From: Saccopteryx bilineata | Taxonomy: Eukaryota; Chordata; Mammalia; Chiroptera; Emballonuridae | DNA length: 64,000 nucleotides | Direction of reading: 5' to 3' | Assembly: GCF_036850765.1 (NCBI RefSeq) | Contig: NC_089492.1 | Coordinates: 167,522,296 to 167,586,295 of the forward strand | In this document: positions 35,090 to 45,032 of the stretch, in pieces | How the letters are laid out: each line of letters opens with the position of its first letter | Numbering within the stretch: position 1 is the first letter of the stretch | Position numbers and translations under genes: made by a program | The notes under the pieces: generated by a model | Seen by the model: the letters and a program-made list of their open reading frames with translations, nothing else | The model's database searches: none | What the model was told of the DNA's origin: nothing

Positions 35090-35290
35090 CATCACATCTC
35101 TGCACAGGCTGTTCCTCCACCCAGAATGCATTTCATTCTATTCTTCACTCGGTCACCTCCTTCCCCACCTTGGTCTTGGATTACCTGTTCCTTCCTCAGA
35201 GAGACCTTCCTGATCACCTGCTCTCACCTCTGCCCATCCTGTTACTCTCTCAGGCTCATAACACCTACCCTTCTCCTCCAGAAGGTAAAA
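35090..35290 (+). mobile_element. L2 3' fragment
   Basis: CAGGCTGTTCCTCCACCCAG, CACTCGGTCACCTCC, CAGAGAGACCTTCCTGATCA and CCTGTTACTCTCTCAGG follow the L2 3' region. Confidence 0.65.
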
Positions 35291-35699
35291 ACAAAATTCC
35301 AAGAGCCCAGAGGGGAGAGTCAAGAGGCACAGAGAACAACACCCAGAGAGCAGAGTTGAGCCCCAGTTCTGAAACAAACTTGCAATATGAGTCCAAATAG
35401 ACTGTAGGATTATAATAGACCAGCAACAGTTATATTCTTCCCTTTTCCCTCTTTATGAACCCACTACTGTGTGTTGGCTATGTGGGGAGCATAAAACTTA
35501 TCCCTTTAGTTCACAGTTCTTCAGGTCAAGAGGAATATACTCAAAGTAGTCCTTGGGGACCACACCTGAGTAGACTCATTCGCATTTGAACCTGATTTAA
35601 ACTATGAGATCCTGAACTATAAACTGGTATCATAATGGATTAAGACGTAATGGGGGAGGGAATGAGTACAGTTTGCATACAAGAGGGATGTAAATTGTT

Positions 35700-36085
35700 A
35701 TGGCCAGAGGGTGGACTGTAGTAGGTTATATTTTTCAAAAATAGTCACAACAATATCTCACATCCCATATAGTCTTCCTATTGACCTTAGGTGGGCCTTT
35801 GTGTCTGCTTCCACCAGTACGGTAACACAGAAGTGACACTGTAATTTTCAAGGTTAAATCACAAAAATTCCATGCATTGTTGCCTTGCTCTTCAATGACA
35901 CATGCTAGAACCCAGCCACCATGTTGTGAGAAAGTCCAAATCATCCCACATTGGAGAGGTGAGATGTAGGTTTTCTGGCCAACAGCTCAGTTGAGATCCT
36001 AGCCAACAGCTGGCAACAACCGCAAACCATGTGACTTCTGACATCTCCACATAATTCCAGACCAGCTGTTGAGTCACCTCACACT
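35700..36085 (+). mobile_element. MLT1-type LTR, part 1
   Basis: Diverged MaLR LTR sequence with AGTCTTCCTATTGACCTTAG, CCAGCCACCATGTTGTGAGA and GGCCAACAGCTCAG. It is split by the SPIN-like element at 36094 and continues from 36316. Confidence 0.55.
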
Positions 36086-36093
36086 CTTTAAGT

Positions 36094-36307
36094 CAGTGGT
36101 TCTCAACCTGTGGGTCGCGACCCCGGCGGGGTCGCCTAAAGCCATCGGAAAATACATAATGCATATCAGGTATTTACATTCTGAATCATAACTGTAGCAA
36201 AATTACAGTTATGAAGTAGCCACCAAAATTATTTTTTGGTTTGGGGTCACCGCAACATGAGGAACTGTATTGCGGGGTCACGGCATTAGAAAGGTTGAGA
36301 ACCACTG
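36094..36307. mobile_element. SPIN-like nonautonomous hAT element
   Basis: The ends are CAGTGGTTCTCAACCTGTGG and, reverse complemented, CAGTGGTTCTCAACCTTTC. This gives an inverted repeat of about 16 bp. The flanking 8-mers CTTTAAGT and GTTTAAGT match at 7 of 8 positions. The interior has GTCGCCTAAAGCCATCGGAA, the segment also present at 13422. These ends are those of the SPIN hAT group. Length is 214 bp; no frame. Confidence 0.9.
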
Positions 36308-36315
36308 GTTTAAGT

Positions 36316-36480
36316 CTTCCCAGCTAAATCCCTAGATGTTGCAGAGGAGGGACAAGCCAGCCCTTGTATTACCTATCCAAATTTCTGACCAACAGAAACC
36401 AGGCAAGATAAAATGATTCTTACCATTTTAAGACACTGCATTTGGCGATGATTGTTATACAGCAATAGATAACTGGAACA
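36316..36480 (+). mobile_element. MLT1-type LTR, part 2
   Basis: GTTGCAGAGGAGGGACAAGC, CATTTTAAGACACTGCATTT and TATACAGCAATAGATAACTG form the 3' end of an MLT1 LTR in sense orientation. Confidence 0.65.
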
Positions 36481-36482
36481 TA

Positions 36483-36725
36483 TGTCTGGGCAACATTGTT
36501 TAGAATCCTATTTCTGGACATTTGAGTTATTTATTTTTTACTATTGTGAAAATTACTGCTATAAACATTCTTATACATTTCCACTATTTTATATATAAAA
36601 AAGTGTCTTTCAGTATATATAATACTTAGGAGTGGGATTGCTGTGCAAGATAATGCCAAATTGTATTTCAAAGAAGTTGTACTAAGTTACATTCTATCAG
36701 CAAGGTATAAGAAATTCTTTTAACC
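36483..36725 (-). mobile_element. Inverted old L1 3' fragment
   Basis: GTGAAAATTACTGCTATAAA, CTTAGGAGTGGGATTGCTGT and CCAAATTGTATTTCAAAGAA are the reverse complement of an old L1 3' region. Confidence 0.65.
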
Positions 36726-36734
36726 TCAGGGCTC

Positions 36735-37130
36735 TTAAACTTATACTGGCTGTTCCTTCTGCCTGGCATATTCTTCTCACAGACATTTGCATAATTCATG
36801 TCCTTCAAATCTTTCTCAATATCACTTTCTCAATGAGTTAGATCCTGACTTGCTTCATTAAAACTGAAAATTACCCCACCATCCCTAGCACCAAGCTCAA
36901 TTGTCCTTATCCTCCTCCATTTCTCCCTTCCCAGCATACTATATAACTAGCTAATTAATTATTAGATTTATTACTTATTGTCCCTCTACTTCCAGAAGAA
37001 TGTAAGCCACCAAAAGAACTGGCATTTTTGTCCTTTTATCCACTGCTATATCCTGAGCACCTAAAAGAGGACCTCCTGCAATGTAGGGCCAGATGAATTT
37101 TTATTAAATACTTGAATGAATGGCTATATC
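36735..37130 (+). mobile_element. L2 3' end
   Basis: CTGTTCCTTCTGCCTGGCAT, TTCATGTCCTTCAAATCTTT, AGAATGTAAGCCACCAAAAG and the final AATACTTGAATGAATGGCT follow the whole L2 3' region in sense orientation. Confidence 0.8.
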
Positions 37131-37159
37131 TTTTCCAATTCCCTATAACAGACTTTGTA

Positions 37160-37240
37160 GTTTTTGCCAATTAAACAGATAAATGTTAACTTGGTGTCTG
37201 CAATTATTTTTTCTTATTACTTTTTCATATTTTTATTAGC

Positions 37241-37272
<32 letters not shown>

Positions 37273-37540
37273 TTTCTGTGAAGCACCTGTTCATATCATT
37301 TACCCATATTTCTATTGAGTTGCTCTTTTTATTGAATTATAGGAATTCTGTATGTATAATCTTGATACTGACCTTCTGCAAGTTATATGCACCCCAAATA
37401 TCTTCTCCCATAGTGCAACGTACCTTTAAGATGTCTAATAAACAGAAATTCTTTGTTTTAATATTATCACCTTTACAGCAAATTCTTTGTATGCCTTTTT
37501 GAAGAATAAACCATTCTTCTCACGCCAGAGCATCAATGCT
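37160..37540 (-). mobile_element. Inverted old L1 fragment with a (CA)n run
   Basis: TTGTCTTTT-like reverse L1 text includes ATTGAGTTGCTCTTTTTATT, ATCTTCTCCCATAGTGCAAC and GTTTTAATATTATCACC. A CA microsatellite at 37244-37266 lies inside it. Confidence 0.55.
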
Positions 37541-39178
37541 GGGGCCAGTTCTTTCTAAAACATTTCTTTTAACTAAAGACTTAGTTTCTTGACCACAGAT
37601 GGACCTGTGCATAAAATTCAAGGTATTACAAAGGACCCCAGGGCCCTCCAGAGACAAGCCCACCCACCCCAGGCCGAAGCCCTTCTCTTTCCTTCAGCCT
37701 TCTCCCTCCCCACCATGTAATGAGAGATGCCATCAATCACTCTCTAAGAGCTGCCAGGTGGGCAAGGGGTGGGACAAAGTGGAAAAGAGCCCAAGGGAAG
37801 GGGATCCAGTTAGAAATACCAACCAGCAGGGGTAGCCCTCCCCTCCCAAAAGAACTGGGCAAGTCCCAGCAGAAGATTCTAAGAGGCACTTAGGGATTTT
37901 GAAATACAGCAAAGGATGATGATATTGGGGTGGGGTGCTGTTCCAAAGAGAGCTCAGGCTAAAGCAGAAGCAGCTGCTCTTACAAAGCTAAAGGCCCCCA
38001 TTCAGAGGGGCTCCATGGAGGCAGGGGACAGGTGACCAGGCTGGTATGATGTGCACAGTGGCACAGGTTCCTGGAGAAAGGTGGACATCAAAGGGCAGGA
38101 GAGGGATAAGGGAATGGGTTTCTTTGAGCCCAGAGGCTTTCTGTCACTAGTGTTCAGAACTTGATGTTGTCACTCACCAATCACCGGCTTCCAGAGGCCT
38201 TCTTGCCTTCACAGCCCAAGGATAAAACTTATTTTTCTTGTAAGGAGGAGGAAAGGGGAAATTTCAAAACATAAGTACCAGAAGACACCCCTGTCCATCT
38301 TCCTAAAATTACTCTCGGGTCTTGAGTCCCCCCGCTTACCAGATGAGTCACTAAATCTTATTTGAAGTGTTCAGACTTTGCCTCCAGGAAATATTTGGCT
38401 CTGACACTTTCTGTCAGCTCTGCTAAGAAGAGAAGCAATAACCAGAACTGCTGTCAGAGCTGGGGCCTGGGAAACCTCCTGCCCCCTCCGGCTGTCCTCT
38501 GCACCCCTATCCAGCACCCAGAGAGACAGCTTCGGAAGCACTGGACTGAGAGCCAGAGGGGATCCTGGTCAGGCAACTCCCATCAGCTACACAACAGTCA
38601 GCCCCTTTGTTCTGAGAGGGAGCAGAAACCCTGACACCGAGTCCTGGCCTGACCTTTATCCTGTATCACATGCCAAAGAAAAGTGCTAAATGAACCTCCC
38701 TGTCCTGCAAAACAGTTTGAGGCCCCCAGAGGAAGCCCATAGCTTGGGGCAAAGCCCCAGCCCACAGCCCTCCGGGCCTGTGCCTGTCCGAATTTCCCTC
38801 CAGGTTTCCCTGCCACTCTCCAGCCTATCACCACTTCAGGAAATGTGGTCCTTTGAGCAGGCAGATGCACCAGGACCCCTGTGGCCTTAGCCCTGTTGGC
38901 TGTCTCCTGAGGCAAGGGATCCCACCCCAAACTCTTCGCCATGTGCAGAGCCCTGGGTGGAGCAGGGCTTACCCAGACCATCTAATGTGAGGCAGCAGGA
39001 GAAGGGGTGCAAGTCCTACCTTCAAGGAGAAGTCACTGGTGCCAGTTCTCCTAATCTAACAGGGTGCAGTCTGGCAATATAAGAAACATCCACACCTGTA
39101 AGAATTTGAGCCAAACTGTCGATCTCAACGGCTTGAGAAAGTGCTCCGGAAAATGGCAGTTTCACCACTTATTTTATA
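37541..39178. other. Unassigned noncoding sequence
   Basis: No recognised repeat or gene. A 127-codon minus-strand frame at 38598-38981 has no domain that I recognise. Confidence 0.35.
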
Positions 39179-39489
39179 CTATATTTCCCCATGTATAAGA
39201 CGCACCCTTTTTTGAAAAATGTGAGGTCTAAATACAGTGATTGTGGCATTTCAAATGCCATAGATGGAGCTGAGGACGAGGCAATATATGAAGACAGTGA
39301 TTTGTCATCAGACACAGATGAGGACAAGCTAATGGATGGGAGTTTTGACCGTGATGAGGACTTGTATGAATTTTATGATGAATAAAAACTTGAGTTCAAT
39401 AACTTTATGTAATTTTTTTTTTCAAATTTCAGGCCTCAAAATTTAGGTGTGTCTTATACATGGGAGTGTCTTATTCATGGGGAACATGG
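39179..39489 (+). mobile_element. Tigger-like MITE (Tc1/mariner-pogo group)
   Basis: The left end reads CTATATTTCCCCATGTATAA and the right end, reverse complemented, reads CCATGTTCCCCATGAATAAG. Both ends are flanked by TA (39177-39178 and 39490-39491). The motif CCCATGTATAAGAC also occurs a second time inside the right end. The 311-bp length marks a nonautonomous deletion derivative. It keeps the last codons of a transposase (see separate entry) followed by GAATAAAAAC. Confidence 0.82.
39191..39385 (+). pseudogene. Transposase C-terminal tail left in a Tigger-like MITE
   Basis: A 64-codon open frame runs into the MITE. It contains CGISNAIDGAEDEAIYEDSD and then many aspartate and glutamate residues, ending YEFYDE. 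Tigger/pogo and jerky-like transposases often end in such a KCGISNAxDG motif followed by an acidic tail. I infer that the catalytic DDE region was deleted and only this tail and the termini remain. The ATG at its start is fortuitous, because it lies in the terminal repeat. No function is expected for the short peptide. Confidence 0.65.
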
Positions 39490-39750
39490 TACATCAGGAC
39501 TCAAAGGGAAAGAAGTAAAGGGTTACATGACATCCACTGGTGATAGATTAGGGAGGCAGGAGAAAGCAAAGCGGGAAATCTCTGGGGTTGGATAAGAGTA
39601 AAAGGAATAGATACTGTCCCAGTAGAGCCCAAGCTCTACATCGATCAGGTGTCCCTGATTTGACTTCCCTGTGCAGTGGGACACTCCTGCTTATCAGCAG
39701 GGCTGGCAGCCTCTTCGAGACTACTCTTGAGGCAGCTATGAGGATGCTAC

Positions 39751-39997
39751 TGTTAAATGCCACTGGAGGAAAGACACGACCGACACACAAATTAGTTGCA
39801 ATAATCACACAGGCAATTTATTACTCACAAATCCTTTTGGCATGCCTGGGTACAGCTTAAGGGGGCCCCGTCAGCGTGCTCCTCTCGGCTGGCTTTGGTC
39901 AGAGCTCAGAGCTGCGTGGAGACAGTCCACATCAACATTGGAGTCTGGGCGACTACTGCAGCACGGGGCCCCACAGCTTGGCCAACACCTTCTAACA
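39751..39997 (-). mobile_element. 3' LTR of the class III-like ERV
   Basis: On the minus strand the LTR would start TGTTAGAAGG and end CATTTAACA, giving TGTTA/TAACA inverted ends. AATAAA is at 39817-39822 (TTTATT on the plus strand). Length is about 247 bp. The purine run on the minus strand at about 40029-40066 is upstream but not directly adjacent, so the LTR start could also lie near 40033. The second LTR copy needed to fix the boundary is absent. Confidence 0.6.
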
Positions 39998-40146
39998 AGT
40001 GTCAATCTATAGGATTATCACCTTAAACCACCTTTTTAGGAGTTCCTCTCAGGGAACCCCCTTTATGTCAATCTACTGAAATGTTTGTATTAAATCATTT
40101 TTTTAAAGATGTTATTTTCATTAATTTACAAAGTTAATGTAAATAA

Positions 40147-40337
40147 CACCAAGCTACTTCTTATCTATGTATAACTTCACACACATACTAACGGGCTCTG
40201 CTTGAAAGTCAGAGTCTGTTTATCACATTACAGAGTTATGGCACCAAGTTACTTCTTATCTATGTATAACTTCACACACATACTAACTGGGCTCTGCTTG
40301 TAAGTCAGAGTCTGTTTATCACATTACAGAGTTATGG
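40147..40337. repeat. 95-bp tandem duplication in the ERV 3' noncoding region
   Basis: A unit that starts CACCAAGCTACTTCTTATC at 40147 is repeated at 40242, with a short partial third start (CACTAAGCTAC) at 40338. The copies differ at only a few positions (for instance AACGGG versus AACTGGG). It lies between env and the 3' LTR on the minus strand. Confidence 0.92.
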
Positions 40338-40539
40338 CACTAAGCTACTATATTAATTCCTATCCAGTTGGCATAACTTTACTTAACTTTAATAATTATT
40401 TTTAATATCCTTTTAATTACTTTTATATATCATTCATATTTTTATATTTCTATATATTTAATTACTATAACCTTATATTACTACAACATTCCACTTGCTG
40501 ATCCCAGCAAACTATAAGCTTGTGGGGATCATTACAAAA

Positions 40540-41390
40540 CTATTTTTTATTCCTTTTTAAACATATATTGCAAATGGGATTACACACTTTCAATCCAAAT
40601 ACAATCACAACAAACAGGCATATAAGTATTATTATTTCCTTAATTCCAGTCCATATAGATGTAAAGGTATGAATACCTTGTTCAATATAATATACTGGAT
40701 TTAATAAATTCCATGTTGGTTTATAACTCAGTGTTGAAAATATAGATCCTTTAGTCTCTATAAAATTTCATGGTTTACCCAGTCCTTTCGCATTATGGTC
40801 TAAGGATGATGCTCATACTATTAGGTATCAGTCTCATTTCCTTTATAACATTCTGTTCTTGTCCAGCTTTTGAGATAAGATTTTTTATTCTCATTATGGA
40901 GTACTTCAAATTTTTCGAAGGATTTTCCATAATCTTTTTTTCTGTTCATATGTTCTTCCTGCAGTTTGCTGAATGTGGTTGTTGGTAAATGTTTCAATGT
41001 GCTGTGAATTGCATATGATGAGTATATGGTTTTTTCGCTGATTTTCACATTCATGTTGTCAGTGATTAGTTTGCAGGTATCCATTGAGTTGTCTGCGATA
41101 TTATCCATTGTCCAATTCCCTGAGTTCGCAGTGTAGTCCCAGTAGGTCAGGTTGGTGTTGCAGTGTACGAAGGCGAAGTTTTCTAAATTCTAAAATGCTT
41201 CCCTTGGGGTGGTTTCCACCATGGGTAGGTCAAAAAAGTTTATGTCTAGCTGCTGTGTGGTTAGTACATTAGGAAATTTAAAAGTAGTCACAATAGCAGT
41301 AGCAGTAACAGCATTGTTATTATTGTTAGTATTATTAGCATTACACCCTAATATTACATTGACAACCAGGATGAACAAACTCATGATCAT
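40540..41390 (-). pseudogene. env: Retroviral envelope remnant
   Basis: The minus strand from 41390 encodes a hydrophobic leader-like start, an asparagine-rich region with several N-x-T/S sites, and cysteines and tryptophans spaced as in a surface subunit. Two pieces (41390-41190 and 41108-40821) share one frame and are separated by at least one stop. A third piece in another frame (about 40700-40540) has a strongly hydrophobic membrane segment and a short basic tail, then a stop at 40540-40542. This looks like the end of a transmembrane subunit. The middle of env is missing. Family is not identified. Confidence 0.6.
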
Positions 41391-41673
41391 ATTGGATGAT
41401 TTTATTCTGGTTTGGCCAGTTTCTAGGTTATCTCCTAGGCATTCTATATAGATGTTCTACTATTTTGCTTTCCTACTGTTTTCTCCAGAATGTTCCATGG
41501 ACTAAAATGCAGAGAGTATTATTAATTTGAGAACAGTGGGATATCTGTGTTCCATTGCTCAGGCAATTTCTATTGGCACACTAGGTTATATGTAGAATTA
41601 TAATTGTATAAGGTACGATCATAAGGAGTACCAGGATCCAGATTAAGAATTTTACTAAATTACACATTCTCAG

Positions 41674-42680
41674 TCATTTGGTGTGAGGTTATCTACTTTG
41701 ATCTGTTGTATTTGTCCCTGTTTACTAATTGTCCATATGGTGTTGTATCCTGCGTTGCAGATTATTTCCTGTTGGGAAAGAGATGCATCCTTAGGGGATT
41801 TTACTATTATTTTATATGGATTTTTCTTAATTTTAGGTATATTTCCCATTTTAATTTCTGCTTGTTCTAAATGGGGTTTAATCAGTTCTAGGGGGAGAAC
41901 TTCTGTTTACTCTTGGTCTACTATTTAGGGCAAAGCAAGCTTCGTTAAGAAGTGCTTGTAAATTGTTAAATTTTCTATCTATTAATAATGTATAACATTT
42001 GGCTTTTAATAATCCATTATGTCTATTATTCCTGATGCTGTTGGGTTATATGACATATAAAAATTCCAATCTCTATTATTTATAGCAGCAAAAACTTGTA
42101 CTCGGCTGGCTGTAAAATGGGTTTCTTGATCTGAATCTATGATTTTAGGAGTTCCAATGAATGTTTTCCACATATTTAATGTCTTAATTGTAGTGGCTGT
42201 TGATGGGTGTTTTGCTGCCAAGGCAGACGTTATTCCTGTATGTACATCAACCATCGTACATGCATACTTTTGTTGGAAAGGTCATGACAAGGGTCCAATA
42301 AAATCAATTTGGGCTTGAAAATTTGGTATTTGGGGTCTATCTAACCCTGGTGGCTTTGTTGTCCAGAATGTATATACATTTTTACAGGCTATACATCTAT
42401 TAATGCCTCTCTTTATGTCTTCTATTTTTGCCTTTAAATTTCTGGTTCTAAACCATTCTATCATTGCTGTTTGTCCTGGATGTCCTAATTGGATATGAAT
42501 TTCCTTTATAAACTCTGGTGAGAAATCCAAGTATTCTTCTTGTATTTTATATTTATCCCTTTCCCTTTTTAACTTTATTGTAGGTATTGGGGATATTTTA
42601 TATTCTCCTGTATCTTCATCTTTTTGTAACCTTAACTTTATCCCATGTTTTTGTTGTATCCCTACAATTAATTTCTTCAT
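41674..42680 (-). pseudogene. pol: Retroviral integrase remnant
   Basis: The frame from 42680 to 42282 holds the zinc-binding N-terminal part: a histidine pair (H..LGH) and a cysteine pair (CIAC). The catalytic core follows in the same frame (42254-42006) after a single stop. It contains a VDVHTG-type aspartate motif and an SDQ-type second aspartate, then YNPTASGIID where the third acidic residue is expected. The C-terminal part runs to a stop at 41674 in a different frame. PST.TTIKTLN...PKIIDSDQ is closer to foamy and ERV-L integrases than to gamma or beta types. Integrase joins viral DNA to host DNA; this copy is broken. Confidence 0.85.
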
Positions 42681-42981
42681 TTACCTTAATTCCTCTTGCT
42701 AGCTTATCTGCTATTTGATTCCCTAGTGTGGTTGGAGAATTATCTGTGGCATGAGCTGATATATGGATTACATAGAGCTTTATGTGTGATGTTAATGCAT
42801 CTAGTTTCTCCCAGTGTTCTCTGGACCAGAGGTCCTTTCCATTAATTTGCCAATTATTTTGTTTCCATTTTTCTGACCGTTCTGTTATTCCCTTATATAC
42901 TGCTGTTGAATCAGTAAAACATATAAATTCACATTCATGGGTCTCGTGATTCCTTTGTCTTGAGGTATATTTGTCAGTCAC
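42616..42981 (-). pseudogene. pol: Retroviral RNase H remnant
   Basis: The frame contains a FTDSTAVYKG motif, a W-rich segment (KWKQNNWQINGKDLW), and an H.SAH.TDNS..GN..AD motif that fits the RNase H active-site end. RNase H degrades RNA in RNA-DNA hybrids during reverse transcription. The reading shifts frame near 42680 into the integrase. The upstream reverse transcriptase is missing. Confidence 0.85.
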
Positions 42982-43155
42982 ATGATTTCAGGATGGGAGG
43001 GGTCTTACAGGATGCCAGAGGATAATCATTTGTAAATCACCCATTAAGGAAAAAGAAAGGGGAGAGAAAAGGGCTACGCAAATCTTCCTCCCCCTCCTGT
43101 ATTCCTGGCTGTTTACCATCTTTCACCCAGGTATGGGAAAGGGAGGGAGTCCAGG

Positions 43156-43785
43156 TGTGGGGAATGGACTCCTTCTATTCAAAATCTTCTAAGTATGAAA
43201 ACTTCTTTATTTACATTATAACAGCCCTTCCTAAGCAGGAATACTATCGGCCATCTTGAGCTGTTGTAAATTACACACAAGTATAAAAATCATATTTACA
43301 AACTCTCTCTGAACGCTTGGCCTAAATTATAAAATATCCTTGAAGCCTCTATCTCAAGAGGGGTTTCCTTTCTCAATCTAACCACCATCCTCCATTACAT
43401 CCACAGATGAGTTGACTCCCAGCGCCTCTGTCTCAGCACAGCCTGAGGTTTCAGCCTCTGGAACCGAGATGCCACCTCCATAAGTGATAATTATGTGTAT
43501 TCCAAACTGTCCTCTTGATGTTCCGCTTATCTGTCAGACTGGAACTATTGCCCCCAAGACAGAGGAATTCCAAGAAGCTGACAAGCCGCTCCAAGGAGGG
43601 GTTCCGGACATACCAGGACTTTTGATTTAATACCCACATGCTCGAAATTCTTCTTGACCCCATATAATGTGTCCCCCTAGCTTGTACTGGTGCTCTTCTC
43701 TCTCGGAGAAGTCCCAGCAGGGTTCCTTTCTTCCTTTCAATAAAGCCTGTTATTCTGGTATTTCTGACTCCCATGGATTCCAACA
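43156..43785 (+). mobile_element. LTR, probably solo, plus orientation
   Basis: It begins TGTGGGGAATGG and ends GGATTCCAACA, so TGT...ACA ends are present. CATATAATG near 43663 is TATA-like and AATAAA lies at 43739-43744. The segment between them, with TTGTACTGGTGCTCTTCTCT, resembles the R region of a gammaretrovirus-like LTR. Matching target duplications were not seen, so it may be a 3' LTR or a rearranged copy. Confidence 0.6.
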
Positions 43786-43787
43786 AT

Positions 43788-45024
43788 AAAGTGACCAACT
43801 TTTTTACAATGAAAAGGACAAAAATAGCCCTGGCCGGTTGGCTCAGCGGTAGAGCGTCGGCCTAGCGTGCGGAGGACCCAGGTTCGATTCCCAGCCAGGG
43901 CACACAGGAGAAGTGCCCATTTGCTTCTCTACCCCTCCGCCGCGCCTTCCTCTCTGTCTCTCTCTTCCCTCCCGCAGCCAAGGCTCCATTGGAGCAAAGA
44001 TGGCCCGGGCGCTGGGGATGGCTCTGTGGCCTCTGCCCCAGGCGCTAGAGTGGCTCTGGTCGCAACATGGCGACGCCCAGGATGGGCAGAGCATCGCCCC
44101 CTGGTGGGCAGAGCATCGCCCCATGGTGGGCATGCCGGGTGGATCCTGGTCGGGCGCATGCGGGAGTCTGTCTGACTGTCTCTCCCTGTTTCCAGCTTCA
44201 GAAAAATGCAAAAAAAAAAAAAAAAAAAAAAGGACAAAAATAAATTGAAGGAAACAATATCGTAAATAAAAGAAACATTTTATTCATTGCAACAATAATA
44301 CACTATAATATGATAAATGCATACTAAAAGCATTTGTAACATTTTATATTGTAATTATGCTTACATGCTTATGAATTTTTAATAATAATTGTAAGAAAAA
44401 AGTACTCATTTAGTAAAACTAAATATCAAGCAAAGCCACTAATTTGGAGTGATATCATTTTCTAATTAAAAAAACATCTGTTTTATGCAACTATTTAACC
44501 AAAATGTGTTATTAATAGATATGGTTTGAGGTTAGATTTCTACTTTAAAACTCGAATTTTGGGAAAATACTTGTAAATAAAATTATAAGTATTTTGAAAT
44601 TATTAAATAGATAATAAATTAATAAAATGTGAATTGTGCTTACCTATGATTGAACATTCACTGAAAAATAAATAATCATGAGTCTCCATGTCGTATGTGC
44701 TGGGTGGTGTTTCAGTAAGAAGTACACAAAGACATTTGTGTGCTGGGTATATCACACTCTCTCTCAAGGTCTCCCCTCCCATGCAGAGCGCATGCATCTC
44801 ATAATCATGTCTCGCCACACTGTACTGATCCTTGACAAATCATAATGTCAAATACAAATACATCCCATCACATGCAATGGATCGACTATGCATCGATCAA
44901 ATATGGATGTTTACAGATTAGTCTTCCAATATCAAAAAGGAAGACAGTAGGACACTTTTCCAGGGAGCATGGAACTTACAAAAGAAGGACTGTCCTCCCT
45001 AAAGGAGGACGATTGGTCACCTTT
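43788..45024. mobile_element. Putative AT-rich DNA element with imperfect inverted ends
   Basis: The left end AAAGTGACCAACTTTTT and the right end, reverse complemented, AAAGGTGACCAATCGTCC share an (A)AAG(G)TGACCAA core. The interior is AT-rich, has short frames only, and hosts a family A SINE at 43827. Target duplication and superfamily are not clear, so this is a hypothesis. Confidence 0.3.
43827..44227 (+). mobile_element. tRNA-derived SINE, family A, young copy
   Basis: Full length with A box TTGGCTCAGCGGTAGAGCG, B box GGTTCGATTCCC and a pure A tail. Duplications AAAAGGACAAAAATA lie at 43812-43826 and 44228-44242. Confidence 0.96.
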
Positions 45025-45032
45025 GTTACCAA

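Larger units (their letters stand above)
39751..42985 (-). mobile_element. Endogenous retrovirus, 3' half (ERV-L/foamy-like pol, env remnant, 3' LTR)
   Basis: Reading the minus strand downward from about 42985, one meets RNase H, integrase, an envelope-like region, a noncoding stretch with a 95-bp duplication, and an LTR. Gag, protease and reverse transcriptase are missing. The element breaks off just upstream of RNase H, and no 5' LTR is seen. The integrase resembles class III (ERV-L/foamy) types. Breaks include at least two frameshifts and several stops, so nothing here can be expressed as a working virus. Confidence 0.8.

Noticed and set aside
39191..39385. Small acidic host protein
   Set aside because: The frame lies wholly inside a MITE and its start codon is in the terminal repeat.
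40600..41100. Possible domesticated (syncytin-like) env
   Set aside because: Stops, a frame change and a missing middle part exclude an intact envelope protein.
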